NCBI GenBank assembly: GCA_002197995.1
Contig: NGZR01000004.1
Span: 868,001 to 932,000, forward strand
Length of the DNA stretch: 64,000 nt
Origin: Gaeumannomyces sp. JS-464
Lineage: Eukaryota; Ascomycota; Sordariomycetes; Magnaporthales; Magnaporthaceae
Direction of reading: 5' to 3'
The notes below the pieces were generated by a model that was given only the letters and a program-made list of their open reading frames with translations, was not told where the DNA came from and searched no databases. Positions 34,084 through 47,200 of this stretch are shown piece by piece (position 1 is the stretch's first letter; each line of letters begins with the position of its first letter). The translations under genes were made by a program, and so were the position numbers.

Positions 34084-37000
34084 GGCGATCGAAGCGATGC
34101 TTCGAAAATTTTTCCTTTTGAACATTAATTCCTTAGTCCTGTCGCCTCCCGGCATATGATCCTGCACGAGTGTCAGCTCTTTTGATATTTTGAAGTTTGG
34201 TTGGTTGGTTGTCATCATAGACGATCCCGTGGCGTTGCTGTAAAGAAAGGGAAAGAGAGGACTTGGGCGTGTTGTGTAATGAGAAGGAAGAGATATGCGA
34301 AATGTAGCGTTCTGTCAAGACAAGACTGCTTGGTCGATCTTTGCATGCATATTGCGATTTTCCTGCGTTAATCTCCGCGGCTCTGCTCCAAAGTCTTGTT
34401 TCTTTTTATGCTCGGTTGAACGCAAAAGGCGCGCGGGGGATTTGGGGAAACGGTGACGGAAGCCGCTTGGCGTTTCTTTCTTCTCTTTGGCTTCTCTTGC
34501 TTTGGTTTTCCTCCCGCACACGTCTTGATAGCCTTAACGAGTCTAATGATCACAACGGTTCAAAGTTCCCGAAGCGGCATTTCCGTTTAGTAGTGAAGAT
34601 CCCACTGGAGGTTCTCATTTGATTTTGATGACACGGATCAATATGAGCTAGAAACACCGACATTACTCTGGAAGAAGACACTCGTCTTGTGATGAGACAC
34701 GATCGCCTGGGGGAAGTGATATAAGGATATACGATTGCAACTTGCAACATTATTATGTTGAATGTTGCACCTGCTTGTTCTCTTCGGGGAAATGCTAGCA
34801 TGGAATGGCCGAGCATCGAGATGAACAAGGCATCAAGAGAAACAACGTAAAAGGGGAAATGTGACGTTACCAGCAACGCTTGACATTTCATCAAGACGGC
34901 CTTGAGTGGCCCGTGGCGGATCAGTGATCTTGTCCAAGACACCACGATCGTTTCGTCTTGTTCCTGGAGATGGTTTCTGTACAGTCTGAAAAGAAGGCAA
35001 TGCTCCGATGGCATTTTCCACGGATATCTTGGCGAGGTCTCGAGTGCAGTCTGTGTCCAAGTGACAGTAATGTCACACAGGACAAAATGCAGGGGCTGGC
35101 TGTGTGTTCTGAGAAGACAACGACGACGACGACGATGACGAAGATCGGGTTGGCCTGGAGGCTCCGAGCCGAGTTGAGCGCCGACGGACGTGTGCTTTAT
35201 AACACCGAGCCTGGTCGATTTGCGGGACCCTGGACGGTCTGTGGTGTAGACCTGTGCGGGCAAGCCGGAAGGGCGTGCGCGTGTGTATGTGTTCTTGCGT
35301 CTGAGGGTCTGATGGGTCCCGGGCTTGTGCAAGCGAGCCAAGCGAATAGGACAGCAGCCGATCAAGTAGAGACGCGGATCATGCTGCGGTTGTGTGCTGC
35401 TGGGAAGGCGGCCAGAAAAGGAGAGAAAACCCCGTGCGGGCGATGGGCGATGTTGTCATGCGGAACCAGAACCAGGGACGCGTCAAAGAGTAGAAAAAAG
35501 AGCTTTGACGTTCCGTCTGCTCTTTTGGAGTCTGTCTCTCGGCGTCGAACCCATTTTCTTTCGAACGAGTATCAAAGCGTCGTCGTCGGTTGGTCCGTCC
35601 TCTCTGGCAGCGCAGGTCATAAGCCGGCCTTGCTATTCCCGGGGAAACCCAACTTGGACCGGCGGAAACAAGGATTGTGTGTTTGTGCACTGGGTTGACT
35701 CTTTGTGGGGTCGAGTTTGTTACGCCTCAAGGTCGGTATGTGGAAAAACGAGAGTGTAAAAAAAAAAAAAAAAGGACAATTTGGGAACCCAATAACACCC
35801 CCTCACGCCAAGGAGGGGAAGGAAAGTCAACGCCGTCTTATGTTTTTTTTTTCGTCCCAACTTTTCCACCCCACGCACGCCATGTATACCTCACGGACCC
35901 TACGACTTGGACTTACGTACCACTTCCCGGGGTGGTTGGCGGGGAGAGGCAGCGAGAGAAAAAATGGGTGGCTCCAGGTGAACGCGACTGGACCTTTTGG
36001 TTCCAAGACGTCGCCGGCGAGCCAACCAGAGGCCACGGCGAGGGGGTTTGGCCATGCACGATTGTCTCGGGATATGTAGGGCTCGGCGGCGGCCCTTGGA
36101 TCAGGTTGGGTTAGTAGGGTGTCACGTCACGGCACCCCGACCACTCCAGGTGCTCTTCGAGTATAGGCTATGTGTGACCGTGAGCTGGGTTGGGAGGAAG
36201 AGGCGGTCTGGAACGCCCTGGGACGAGTGGGCGAGAAGTGAGAGTGCAGGGTGGGAGGGAAGGCACAGACAAAAGAAAAGCAAGACTTGTGCAGAATAGC
36301 TAGTGTTGCACCGGCGGTATTCCGGTGTTGCCGAATGGGTTTCGTCCGGGCCTTTGACTCCTTAGTTGCGGCTCAACAGGGGCCCCATCCCTTCTTTGCC
36401 TACCGAGCCCGTCGATAACATCACAAGGACCAAAAAAAGGAAGTTGGAAAGTTGCGCTAACCACGTCGTCTTGTCAACAACAGCACACCACATCCACAGG
36501 AAGCAAGCACGAGAGGATAAGGGCTTCTCAAAGGGGTGTGAGAGTGCCGATCCATGCATAGACAAGGCAATGCGGTCCGTCCACAGGCCGCAGGGCCATC
36601 TCTGCGGTGCGGGGAGGGGATGGGGTGGCGGCCGGGGGAAAGCAGAAAAAAAAAAGAGGAATGGCCATACAAAACAGAGGCCACGGGCGGCAGGGCAAAT
36701 CCCACCACACATGCAGGCATGCCCGGGGCATCCATCGCTTTCCCCCATTTGGACGACCGAGAAAGGTCGACCGAAAGAGGAAGAAGAAGAAAAAGGAAAG
36801 CCACAGTTGTACGGTACCGAAAGGTCAGCCCCGGCCGGACCGCTACGTTGAAAGCCGGTGAGCCAGGCATGCTTTTGAAGGGTCCGGCGGTGTGAGCTGT
36901 ATGATGCGCGAGAAGCAGGACGCATTCGGCCGGGCCATTCAAGAGTCGCGATAACCGGGATGCATGAACGGGGCTGGACTGGCGGGGAGAGGACAGAAAG

Positions 37001-39400
37001 GATTCCCCAATCCAGCCGCACGAAGCTATATGCAAAAGAAGATCGACACATGGCAATGTGGCGCTTTGGGTTGCCCTACCAGACCGGCTGGGCGGGTGCA
37101 AGGGGCTGTTGTCATCGGTGGCTTGGGACCCTTGGGGTTTAGTCGAAGTTGGTTGGTCTTCTTTATCGAGAAAAAGATAAAAAGAAACGGGTTTTGAGCC
37201 AACCGGAACGCACAGGACTCAAGGCCGCGGCCCTCTCTCGGCGGAGCATCTAGAAGTCTCTGTGAGTGTTTCCGTTGGTTGGCTGACAGGCAACCAGCGG
37301 GGCTGGCGGCACCCGAACTAGCCAGGAATGGGTGTGTTTGTTGCCTGCAAGGCGGAAGAGGACTGGGTCTTTGATGGGTATTGTCCGACGGGCAGCAGCT
37401 GATGCCATGCCATGCCACCCCAAGTGCCGGCCGGACGAGGAGGAGATATGGGCCATCATACACTCCTCTGCGTTGGGGGATTGGCAAGACTCTGCAGGCA
37501 TGCTGAAAGCTTAACGGAGAGTAGTGTACACGATGTTACGCTACCTGCCCGGGCGGCATTATACAGAAGGATGATAAGACTGACGTGGTGACGGAGACAC
37601 ATGCAAGCTAAAGCCTGCTGTCTTGCTGCTTCTCTATGTCTATGGTTGGTTACACATTGGAATAGGATTCAGCCGAGACCGCGGACAGACTTGCTTGGCC
37701 AATTCTTTGGTGGTTTTTTATTTTGTCCCGGAGCATGCGTCTGTCGTCCTGCAAACCCTTGATGCCTTGCTCGGTATGGAGACACCCAATGTCAAGGACG
37801 AAAACAAACGAACGCATGGATTTGTCAGGAGGCGATCCAGACGGGCCAACTGTCTCCCAAGATCCTGATAAGCATGCAGGCACGAAGCCCCGGGACGTAC
37901 ATACGGGCGAGGGGGGTGTGTGAGGTTTCTTTTTCTTCTCAGCAGGACCGGACCAGTCAAACATGAGCACAAGCGAGGAGGCTGGTGCAGCATCCAAGGG
38001 GCCAGTCGGCCATGGGACATGTGGCGACGGGGCGGTCCTGTTCTCGTTATCCCCGCCGCGGAGAAGCCGCAGGGCCATCATGAGAGGACGAAAGACGAGA
38101 TGTCGAGGGTGGGTTCTGTCACTGGTCCAAAAACAACACACTGTAGTCGGCGCCGCGGGGCCTGGCTTGTGATAGGCGTGCTCGGCCAAATCTGCCCAAG
38201 GTTGAGTTGTGCAAGGTCACTTTTTTTTTTGGGCAGTCTTCTTGATCCTCTCCCGCCTCATCGGAACACTGGATGCAGTGCGGGCTGCCGTCGACGGAAC
38301 GGGAAGGGTTCACCACAGCCTTACGCCCTGGGGTTACACTCTCGGTGGGCTTTCTCCGTCTCACGCCAGTCTCTCTTCAGCATGCCCGCCGTTTGGAAGA
38401 GTGACAAATAGTAAGGGCAAGAGGCCGGGCGAGGAGGAAAACATCGTGCGTGGGAAGCCGGGACCCAGTGTGACGCGCAAAAGGGGCCGGGTAAGCTTGC
38501 AGGGCTTGAGGATTCTGTGAAACAGAAGATAGTGCAAGGGCCAGCAACTGTCCGTCCGGATGATTTGCGGTGGCATGCTGGCGTCCGTCTTGACAGCACC
38601 GACGACGTGGATTTAGTGCTGATGCACAACTTGCAGCAAGCAGTCGGTCCTTACCTATGCTGCTGCCCGCCTAGCCTGCCTTTCCCTTTGAACCGGGCCA
38701 TTCGACGATCCTCTGGCACTGCAGCAGCAACAGCAGCACAAGTGCACACACATGAGCCCAGCATCGCCGTCTGCAGGCGGTGATCCTTCGGGAAACCCGT
38801 GAACGGACCAAAGGAAGGCCGCAAAAGGGGCAGAGGAGGAAGGGACTGGGAAGACTGGAGCAACAGCGAAGCATGGCACTAGCCAGCAAATCGGCCGCTG
38901 CCGCAGGCGGAACCAATGCGACGATGGCGAGGAAGCCAGCCGGGACGAGAGTCGAACGTGCCTGCGCATGGGATGCACACGCCCCCTCCCCTGGCGCCAT
39001 GGTTACCGCAAGGGGTTAAGTCCAAGGCCGTGGAGGAGGAGAAAAGGGACAAGTGGGGAACGAGAGAGGGAAGGACAATAAAGCACAAAGCCTGCAAAAG
39101 AAGGCCCAATGAGCTGTCACGATCATCGATGCGGCGCTGACCCATCCGCACTGCTGGGGTGAGAAAGTGGGTGAGTAGGCAGGCAAGTGGGTGGGAAGGA
39201 CAAGACCGGACGTCCGGTGCGCCGTTCCTGCTTCGCCTGCTGTTAGGGCGCGGCAGGCCAACGGTCAAGACTAAGTCATAGACAAGACGGCCGTGATTTG
39301 TCGTCTGCCGGGCTAGAGGGATAAGAGGAAAAGTAAGCGAGAGCCGGCAGGGAGCCTAGGAGGAAGAAGGAGCGATAAGGAAAATGGTCCGCAGGCAGGG

Positions 39401-39420
39401 AAAAAAAAAAAAAAAAAAAA
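39401..39420. repeat. Poly-A tract
   Basis: About 20 consecutive A on the plus strand within the gene-free region. No retroelement or gene sits next to it. Confidence 0.85.
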
Positions 39421-42400
39421 CAAGGCTGAGAGCCTGGTCGGGTCGGGCAGGATGGGCTCGCTCTGCATGGGAGTGCAGGATATGGATCTGCACGGGCAGC
39501 GATACGCCGTCCCCTGGTTGGGACTCCAGAACGCCTCGGAAGGGCCACGCCAGGCTGGATATGGACCAGCCATCGCAACAAGGAGGCGTCACCACCCGGA
39601 TGGCGGTCTCTCCGAGGACGCCTCCAAGCCCCCTTCACCTTGGGGGTTGGGGATGCAAACTCGGATTATTTCTTTCGTGTCTTAGACGCACACTCTGAAA
39701 GAGGGCCATTGACAGACAGCCGCTTGGCTTGTCCTATTCCCCTGGTCGTGACTCAGAGGTCGGTGCCCCGTCAACCGCCAGTCAACGGTGGCATGAAATT
39801 CAAGGTGGCTAACATTGTTTGTGCTTTTGACAACGCTGTCAGCATGCCGCTGGCTGGTTTTGGAATCAGCCCTCGGACCTGTATGGAGGCTGTCTTCTTC
39901 CGGGGGGCAGAGCGCGCAGTGCTTGCAGGGTCAGCTCTTGCAGCCAACAAGAGACAGGAATCGTGCTGTGTCAATGTCAGGGCGGGATGGGCAAGATGTG
40001 GGAATTAACACTAAAGCTAAAAAAAGCAGAGCAGGCACAGTTGATGCCATGCACTTAGCCGGGCGTGCAAGGGCAAGGCGGACAGGCCCCGCAGCGCATC
40101 GCCATCTGCACACTGGAGCCCCCGGGCACGATCATGTCTGGGATATACCAGCCATGCCGTGTCTGACGCGGCAGCAGACGCCGTGCTGCTAAGCAGGGTC
40201 CCGCGAAGGAATCCGGTGCCTGTCCACCAGCTCGGGCTCGCTGACCTCAGCATAGGTGCTTTTTTGTTCTTTTCTTTGTTTCTTTTCCTAGTCCTTCCTC
40301 TGCTGCCCTTGTCTCATCATAGGCGCGAGCAGGGCGGAAGAAGAAATGAAGGAAAGAAGGGCCGCCAGTCATGGACTGTTGCCCGCCGTGCAGAGACTAG
40401 AGCGAAAAGGGCAGCCCTGAGTCAAAACTGGATAGAGCGAGGCTGGCACCATATGACCTGGCCGCGGGCACGTTCCTCGAATAAAGGCCTGCAGTCTCAT
40501 GCATGATCCTAATATGTGTGAACCGACTGGGTAAGGTGGGAACGGGAAAAGATGCGGGAGTGGAAGGCTACAAGAAATCAAAGAGGAAAGAATACAGGAA
40601 GAAGTCGGGACAATCGGGTTCCGATTCGGCCGGTCCAACATGGCCTGGCCGCGGGGGAGGAACGAAGAAGCGAAAGCGGCCAACCTTGTTTTCCCCTGCC
40701 TTCACCTGGCGTGAGTCCGAATGCGCATGGCAGAGTTTGCTGGCTGATGTAGGTTGCATTCTGGTCACGATGGCAAAGTGTGTGGAGGAAGCATGGCATC
40801 TTGGCTTTTGGTGTTCATCGTTGATCGTCGATCGATACCCCCGATTTTGTTTCGTCTCCCAGAGTCCATTCCCACGGTCCTGGATTGGGGATTCTTTCGG
40901 CGCAAGCCATACGGCGCAGCAGACCGAAGAGAGAAAAAAGCTTCCAGCTGGAGAAAGACCCTCAGTCTCGGATGCGGAGGGAGGCTTACGTGCACTCCGG
41001 AGGCTCTTGGCGACAATGTCGTCGCCCTACGCCATGTAATAGAGTCGGGTCCGCTGATCCGGCTTGCCGCCTCTCCCAATTAATTCGACATCTGCCGAAG
41101 AGTCTTGTTTGATGGCTGAAGATTCGCAAGGTTCAAGCTCAAAGCAGAAAAGCAGACGGGACGTGAGGCGGCTGGGAGAGGCTGGACACTCGTGGAAAGG
41201 ACGAGGTTACCGAATTCGCCATGTGGCCAGAAAAAGCAAACCTTGTTTGTCAGGTAAACGAAACGAGTTGTCCCGTCGAAGGCGAGTATGCAACTACCGG
41301 GGAGCTCCAAAGGGGGCTAGACCACTGCAGGAACCGCCCAAATCCGCCTTGAGCTGAACGAGCCCGCTCCCGCTGGTCCGTTTTGACCGCTCCGGACCAT
41401 GACAAGTGACGGTGCCGCCGGCCGAGGCTCGCATCCAGCCAGTCCTCTTCTCGTCCCAAGCCTTCGGCGAACTGCTCTATGCCCGGCTGTTGAACTTGCT
41501 GCTGCCTGTGCGTGGCCAGCGCGCACGCGCCGGCCTGCGCCTACGAGGGTCACAATCTTGGCGGCCCTATTTTCGGCAGCTCTCCTCGCAGAGCTCCTTT
41601 TCATGTGGGATATCGATCGGCGCTCAGCTCTACGGCTTTGGGGGTAGCTCTGTGCTGACGACGGCGCTGGGTCCCAGTGTCAGGTCAGAGTGCGTCCGCT
41701 AGCTGTCAGGGGACAAACCTCGTGTGTGCCCGGGCCTTTTCCCACCAGGAAGGGAACCCATCAGCGACGCGTTGCTGCCAGTCCAAGCCTCTTGCTCTCT
41801 GCAGCAGCGACAGCAGCAGCAGAGCAGCCCTGGCTGTCTGATGTGAACCAAGGGCCTGGGTCATTTGCCAGGTTTGGAATCGTGGTGGCTGCCATGATTC
41901 GGGATTTTGCATCGAACGAGGGGGATCGGTTACGAGAGGGGGTGTATTGATAGCGATACCAGCCTCTGCCACTGCTCTCCCACCTCATAACTGCACCAGA
42001 CTTACAGAGCGATCACTCCCACGGGGCAGGATCCTTGCCCCGGGACGGGAACAATCAATTCTCGGCTGCGGACGCAAAGGGTGGGTGGAGCCCGCGTGGG
42101 AAAAGTCCGCTGTACCCTCAAGGTATCCTTCCGCGATCCCGTCTGCACTGTCCGGCCTAGCCCTATCGGTGGGGGCCTCAGAATGCAACATTGTTGCGAC
42201 TTGGCGAAGGGGAGCTGTGCCTGGGTTCGTCTTCGGATGGCTCGTTTGCTCGGCGAACCCACCTCCACGCTTTCTTGTTCTTCTGAGGATGTGAGGCTCG
42301 CGGGCGTCAGCTCTGGGCCAGCCACGCTTGCCCACTTTGGGTGCTAGCGCGAGAAACCCCCAGATCGTTTCCCATTGTTTCTCCGAGATCGAGTGCGTTC

Positions 42401-42578
42401 CTTGTGCTCCCAATTCCAATCCCCAATGCGGCCCACGACAACCACGCTGAACCACGCCGAGCTCGATATTGGCAGTCGATGGCATCATCGCTCCCACCGG
42501 GCTGCGGCTAAATTTCCACACCATTGGCGGACACACAGGCCATGGATCGAGTGCTGCCTTGGAGCGGGCGTCGCTCGC

Positions 42579-42596
42579 GGGGGGGGGGGGGGGGGG
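42579..42596. repeat. Poly-G tract, 18 G
   Basis: Uninterrupted G run about 1.6 kb upstream of the synthase start codon. Confidence 0.9.
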
Positions 42597-44104
42597 TCTC
42601 ATTTCGCCTCCGCTGATGGGCTTGGGGAACTCCGGCCGGACAAACACCACGCGATCCCCAATGTGGGATTAGACTCTGGCCCGCCCGCAAGGGCCAGGCC
42701 GGCCCTGGGCGATACGTACCGGTCCAACAACGACCGCACCGCTGCCGCCCTGCCGCCGCCGATGTGCGCTCCCTCCCCTGGGCCTGAGCTCTGTGCCGTT
42801 GCTCGTATTGGCACCTGTTTCAGTGCGCGCAGCTGCAGCAGCAATGGCAGCACCATCAGCGCCAGAAACAGCAGCATCCGCAGCGGCGGCGGCGCGAGAG
42901 CAATGGCCCCAAGGCCTGGCCGCCATCCGCTCGATTATGCCGAGCCGCCATCCCATCTCCACCCAATCGAGCATGTTCGACGGTGCTGAAACAATAATAC
43001 AAGCGGCCGGTAGGCGCTTCGCTGCCCTTCCGGCACCAGACTCCAGCGCCCTCTGGGTTTCAGGCCCTGCCTTCGGTCCCCGCGCTGCCCTGCGGGAGAA
43101 AACCCACGAAACGTCGTCCCACGCCGTGGCAGCCGGCCTGTCTGCCAGGCCAGTGCTGCTGCGGTGGCACACTCCAGCCTGCGCGGTGGGTGTGCCCTGC
43201 ATGCCATGTCCATCCTGTCTGTCCGCCATATGTGGGACAGTCCCGACGGCCCTCGGTCCACGCCCACACCTGCTGATACGATATCATGGCCGGAGAGGAA
43301 GGGGGCAGCCTAGGAGCGGGCTTCCTTACCGCCAACCACTGGTGCCAGCCGCCGTCTCACACCGATATCTCCCTGCCTCGCCGGCTTCTGGACTTTCGTC
43401 ATGGCTGTGTCCCTGGGATCGTTGTGCCCCGCCCTTGCTGGCTTGGTACCTCCGGACTGCCAAGGTTGAATTTGGCTCAGCTTCTGTAGTCCTTCCGGGG
43501 GTGTGCCGCGCGATCCCCCGAGGGAAGAATGTCAGCAATGGACAAATGCCTCCCCAGGTGGATGGGCCGAGTGGCTGCCGTGAAATCGACTGGGGAACGT
43601 GTCCGGATGAGGCAAGCAGAGGATTATCAGCCATGGGCGCTCGGTCGCCGAAGCTCCACAAACGCCGAGCCACGCTGTTCCCGCCGGAAGGGGGACTGGA
43701 GGGAAGACAAGAAGAGGAAGGGGAAAAAAAAGGACCTGGAGATAAAATTACAGAAAAAAAAAAAAAAAAAACAATCAAAAAAAACCAGCACAGTTGAGAC
43801 GGGGCGTCGACGGTTGGAGCGATGAGGGGCGTGTCGTTACGGGATCCCTGGCCAGTGCCCCTTGCCCTCGGACCTCTGTCAACATGCTCCTCACACGCCC
43901 CTCTGGTCCCATCTGGTCCCTTCACACCCTCCTCTTGCGCCTGCCGTCGTGTGCTTGTCCAGGGACGGGCAGGCCCCACCAGCTTGGGCGTGGACGCAGG
44001 TGGTTAGATGCGCCCTAGTATCGATGGACGATATGACATCTCGGATGGTATTTTTGGCCCACCCTGGCCCGGGTTGCCGACCAGTCCGAGAGGTCTCATA
44101 CAGA

Positions 44105-44112
44105 TATATAAG
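44105..44112 (+). promoter_or_regulatory. Putative TATA box of the polyketide synthase gene
   Basis: TATATAAG lies about 110 bases before the synthase ATG and is followed by a CA- and CT-rich leader, a usual arrangement for a strongly regulated fungal gene. Confidence 0.6.
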
Positions 44113-44220
44113 CTTCGTCGACGGCTTCTCACCAGGGGCTGTCGATTCAATGCTTAGCATCCATCCCAGGTTCACCACCACACATCCACAAGAGAGATTC
44201 CAGCCAATTCATCCCTCACA

Positions 44221-47200
44221 ATGGAGAAGCTGCTGGTGTTCCTTCTCTTCGGAGACCAATCTCTCGACACCCACGGGTTCCTCGCCGACTTCTACCGGCG
44301 CGAGGACCAGGGCATCCTGGCCAAGGCCTTCCTCGACCAGGCTGGCGAGGCTATGAGGGCTGAGGTCGACAGGCTACCAAGGCTGGAGCGATCAAAGCTG
44401 CCCATCTTCCGCAACCTGCGCCAACTCAACGAGCGCTACCACTCCCAGCTCATCAAGCACTCGGGCATCGACAGCGCCCTCCTCGCTCTTTCGCAGCTTG
44501 TCGACTACATTGAGTGAGTTTCAACCGCCCGCACGCGTCTATACGCGGCTACGCGCAGGGATGGAGGGTGGGGTTTGGAGAGGCACGACTGCCGGGACTG
44601 CCATGCTAATCGTGATTGTTCCCCGCCTCAAAAACAGCCACGCCGAGAAGCACTACGAAGATGTCACGCAACACGAAAACACGCACCTTGTCGGCCTGTG
44701 CTCGGGCCTGTTCGCAGCCTCGGCCATCGCCTCCACGACATCCGTGTCCAGCCTTGTCCCGCTGGCTGTCCAGACCGTCCTGATGGCGTTCAGGACGGGC
44801 TCTCAAGTGGCCGCTCTGGCCGAGAGGTTAGAGCCCAGCATGGACCGCTCCGAGAGCTGGACCTACATCGTCCCGGGCCTCACCGAGCAGGCTGCCGAGG
44901 CGGAAATTTCAGAGTTCCACAGCACACAGGTAGGCTGTCACCTGCTCGATGCGATGTTGCTATCCGATGTCTGTTCTCCATGCTGAGCACCGTTACACGA
45001 ACAGGGTATCTCGCCAGCCAGCCGGGCTTGGGTAAGCGCCACGTCAACGGCCAACTGCGCCATTTCGGGTCCTCCTTCGACTCTGAGGGCGTTCCGGGCT
45101 GCATCCACGTACGCGTCCAAGGCCACATCCATCCCGGTCTATGGCCCGTATCACGCCGCACATCTCCACCGGCGGGCCGATGTTGAGAGCATCCTGCAGC
45201 TCGACAGCCCCGCCGTGGTTGATGCGTTCGTCAACACGAAGCCGCGGTCCAAGGTCATGTCATGCGAGAGCGGCACCTGGCTCGACGTCTCGAGCACTAG
45301 GGCGCTCTTCACTTCAGTCGTTACCGAGATCCTCACCCAGCCTCTCCGTTTCCGCAAGGTCCTCGACAGCTGCCTGCAGCAGGCACGCGACTTCGCGGGC
45401 AAGTCTTCTCTAATCATTCCCTTTGGGCCGACCCAGCATGCAGCGACCCTCGCCAACCTGCTCAAGGCGGAGACGGAGCTGGAAGTCACCCTGCGCCAAG
45501 CCGCGCAGATATCGAGGGAGAGCGAAGCGCCCATTGGCAACCACGGGTCGACCGGCCGCTGCAAGCTTGCCATTGTCGGCATGGCTGGCGTGTTCCCCGA
45601 CGCGGCGGACCACGAGAAGCTGTGGGAGCTGCTGTGCAAGGGCCTGGATGTGCACCGCGAGGTGCCCCCGAACCGGTTCCCTGTCGCCACGCACGTCGAC
45701 CCCACCGGCAAGGCTGTCAACACTAGCCACACGCCTTACGGCTGCTGGATCGAGAACCCGGGCATGTTTGACCCGCGCTTCTTCAACATGTCGCCCCGCG
45801 AGGCCTTCCAGACCGACCCCATGCAGAGGATGGCCCTGACGACGGCCTACAAGGCCCTCGAGATGAGCGGATACGTGCCCAACAGGACGCCCTCGACGCG
45901 GCTGGACCGTATCGGCACCTTCTACGGCCAGACCTCGGACGACTGGCGCGAGATTAATGCGGCGCAGACGGTCGACACCTACTACATCACTGGCGGTGTC
46001 CGCGCCTTTGGTCCCGGCAGGATCAACTATCACTTCGGCTTCAGCGGGCCGAGTTTGAACATCGACACGGCCTGCTCATCCAGCGCTGCGGCGATGAACG
46101 TTGCCTGCTCCTCTCTCTGGGCCCGTGACTGTGACACGGCGATTGTCGGTGGTCTCTCGTGCATGACCAACTCCGACATTTTCGCTGGTCTCAGCCGTGG
46201 CCAGTTCCTGTCCAAGAAGGGCCCATGCGCTACCTTCGACAACGAGGCCGATGGCTACTGCCGTGGTGATGGTTGCGCCTCGGTCGTTGTCAAGAGGCTG
46301 GAAGACGCCATTGTGGATAACGACCGTGTTCTGGCTGTCATCCTGGGCACTGCCACCAACCACTCGGCTGATGCCATCTCCATCACCCACCCCACGGGCC
46401 TACCCAGTCCCTGCTCTCTTCGGCCATCCTCGACGAGGCTGGTGTGGATCCGCTTGATGTCGACTACGTCGAGATGCACGGCACTGGCACCCAGGCTGGC
46501 GACGGCACCGAGATGGTTTCGGTCACTGATGTCTTTGCACCTGCCAACAGGAAGCGGTCGGCTGATCGTCCGCTGTACCTCGGTGCGGTGAAGGCAAACT
46601 TGGGCCACGGTGAAGCTGCCTCTGGTATCACGGCGCTTTGCAAGGTGCTGCTGATGCTTCAGAACAACGCGATCCCGCCGCACATCGGCATCAAGAAGGG
46701 GTCCGTCATCAACAAGACGTTCCCCAAGGATCTGTCTGAGCGCAATGTCAACATTGCCTTCCACATGACGCCCTTCAAGAGGCGAGATGGCAAGCTGAGG
46801 CGCGTCTTCATCAACAACTTCAGCGCTGCTGGTGGCAACACCGGTCTGCTGCTGGAGGACGCTCCTGTTCTGCCGCCGGCCACCCCGGACCCGCGCAGCG
46901 TTCACGTCGTCACCATCACGGGCAAGTCCAAGACCTCGATGCTTAACAACGCTGGCCGCATGGTCTCATGGATCCAGAAGCACCCCGACACCCCGCTGTC
47001 GCACCTGGCCTACACCACCACGGCTCGCCGCCAGCAGCACTACTGGCGCATGAACGTCGCGGCGAGCGACCTGGCCGAGGCCCAGCAGCTTCTGCGCGCC
47101 CGCCTCGAGGAGAACTTTGTCCCTGTCTCCACGGAGCCGCCCAGGGTTGCCTTCCTGTTCACCGGCCAAGGCTCGCACTACGCCGGCCTTGGAAAGGAGC

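Larger units (their letters stand above)
33911..44220. other. 10-kb gene-free region between oxidase and polyketide synthase
   Basis: No frame on either strand looks like a real gene. The longest (42793-43797, 334 codons, plus) has a biased Ala/Pro/Arg composition and no domain. Contents are the 39-G tract just after the oxidase, an 18-G tract at 42579-42596, A tracts near 35758-35774, 39401-39420 and 43754-43770, a short (ACG)n at 35116-35135, and the synthase promoter in the last few hundred bases. Confidence 0.5.

Noticed and set aside
34550..35365. 271-codon minus-strand frame
   Set aside because: No family resemblance and no supporting promoter or intron signals.
39401..39420. Poly-A tract as the tail of a retroelement
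   Set aside because: No reverse transcriptase, SINE-like promoter or target-site duplication is seen beside it.
42793..43797. 334-codon plus-strand frame upstream of the polyketide synthase
   Set aside because: Biased Ala/Pro/Arg composition, ends in a poly-A-derived Lys run, no domain and no conserved splice pattern.
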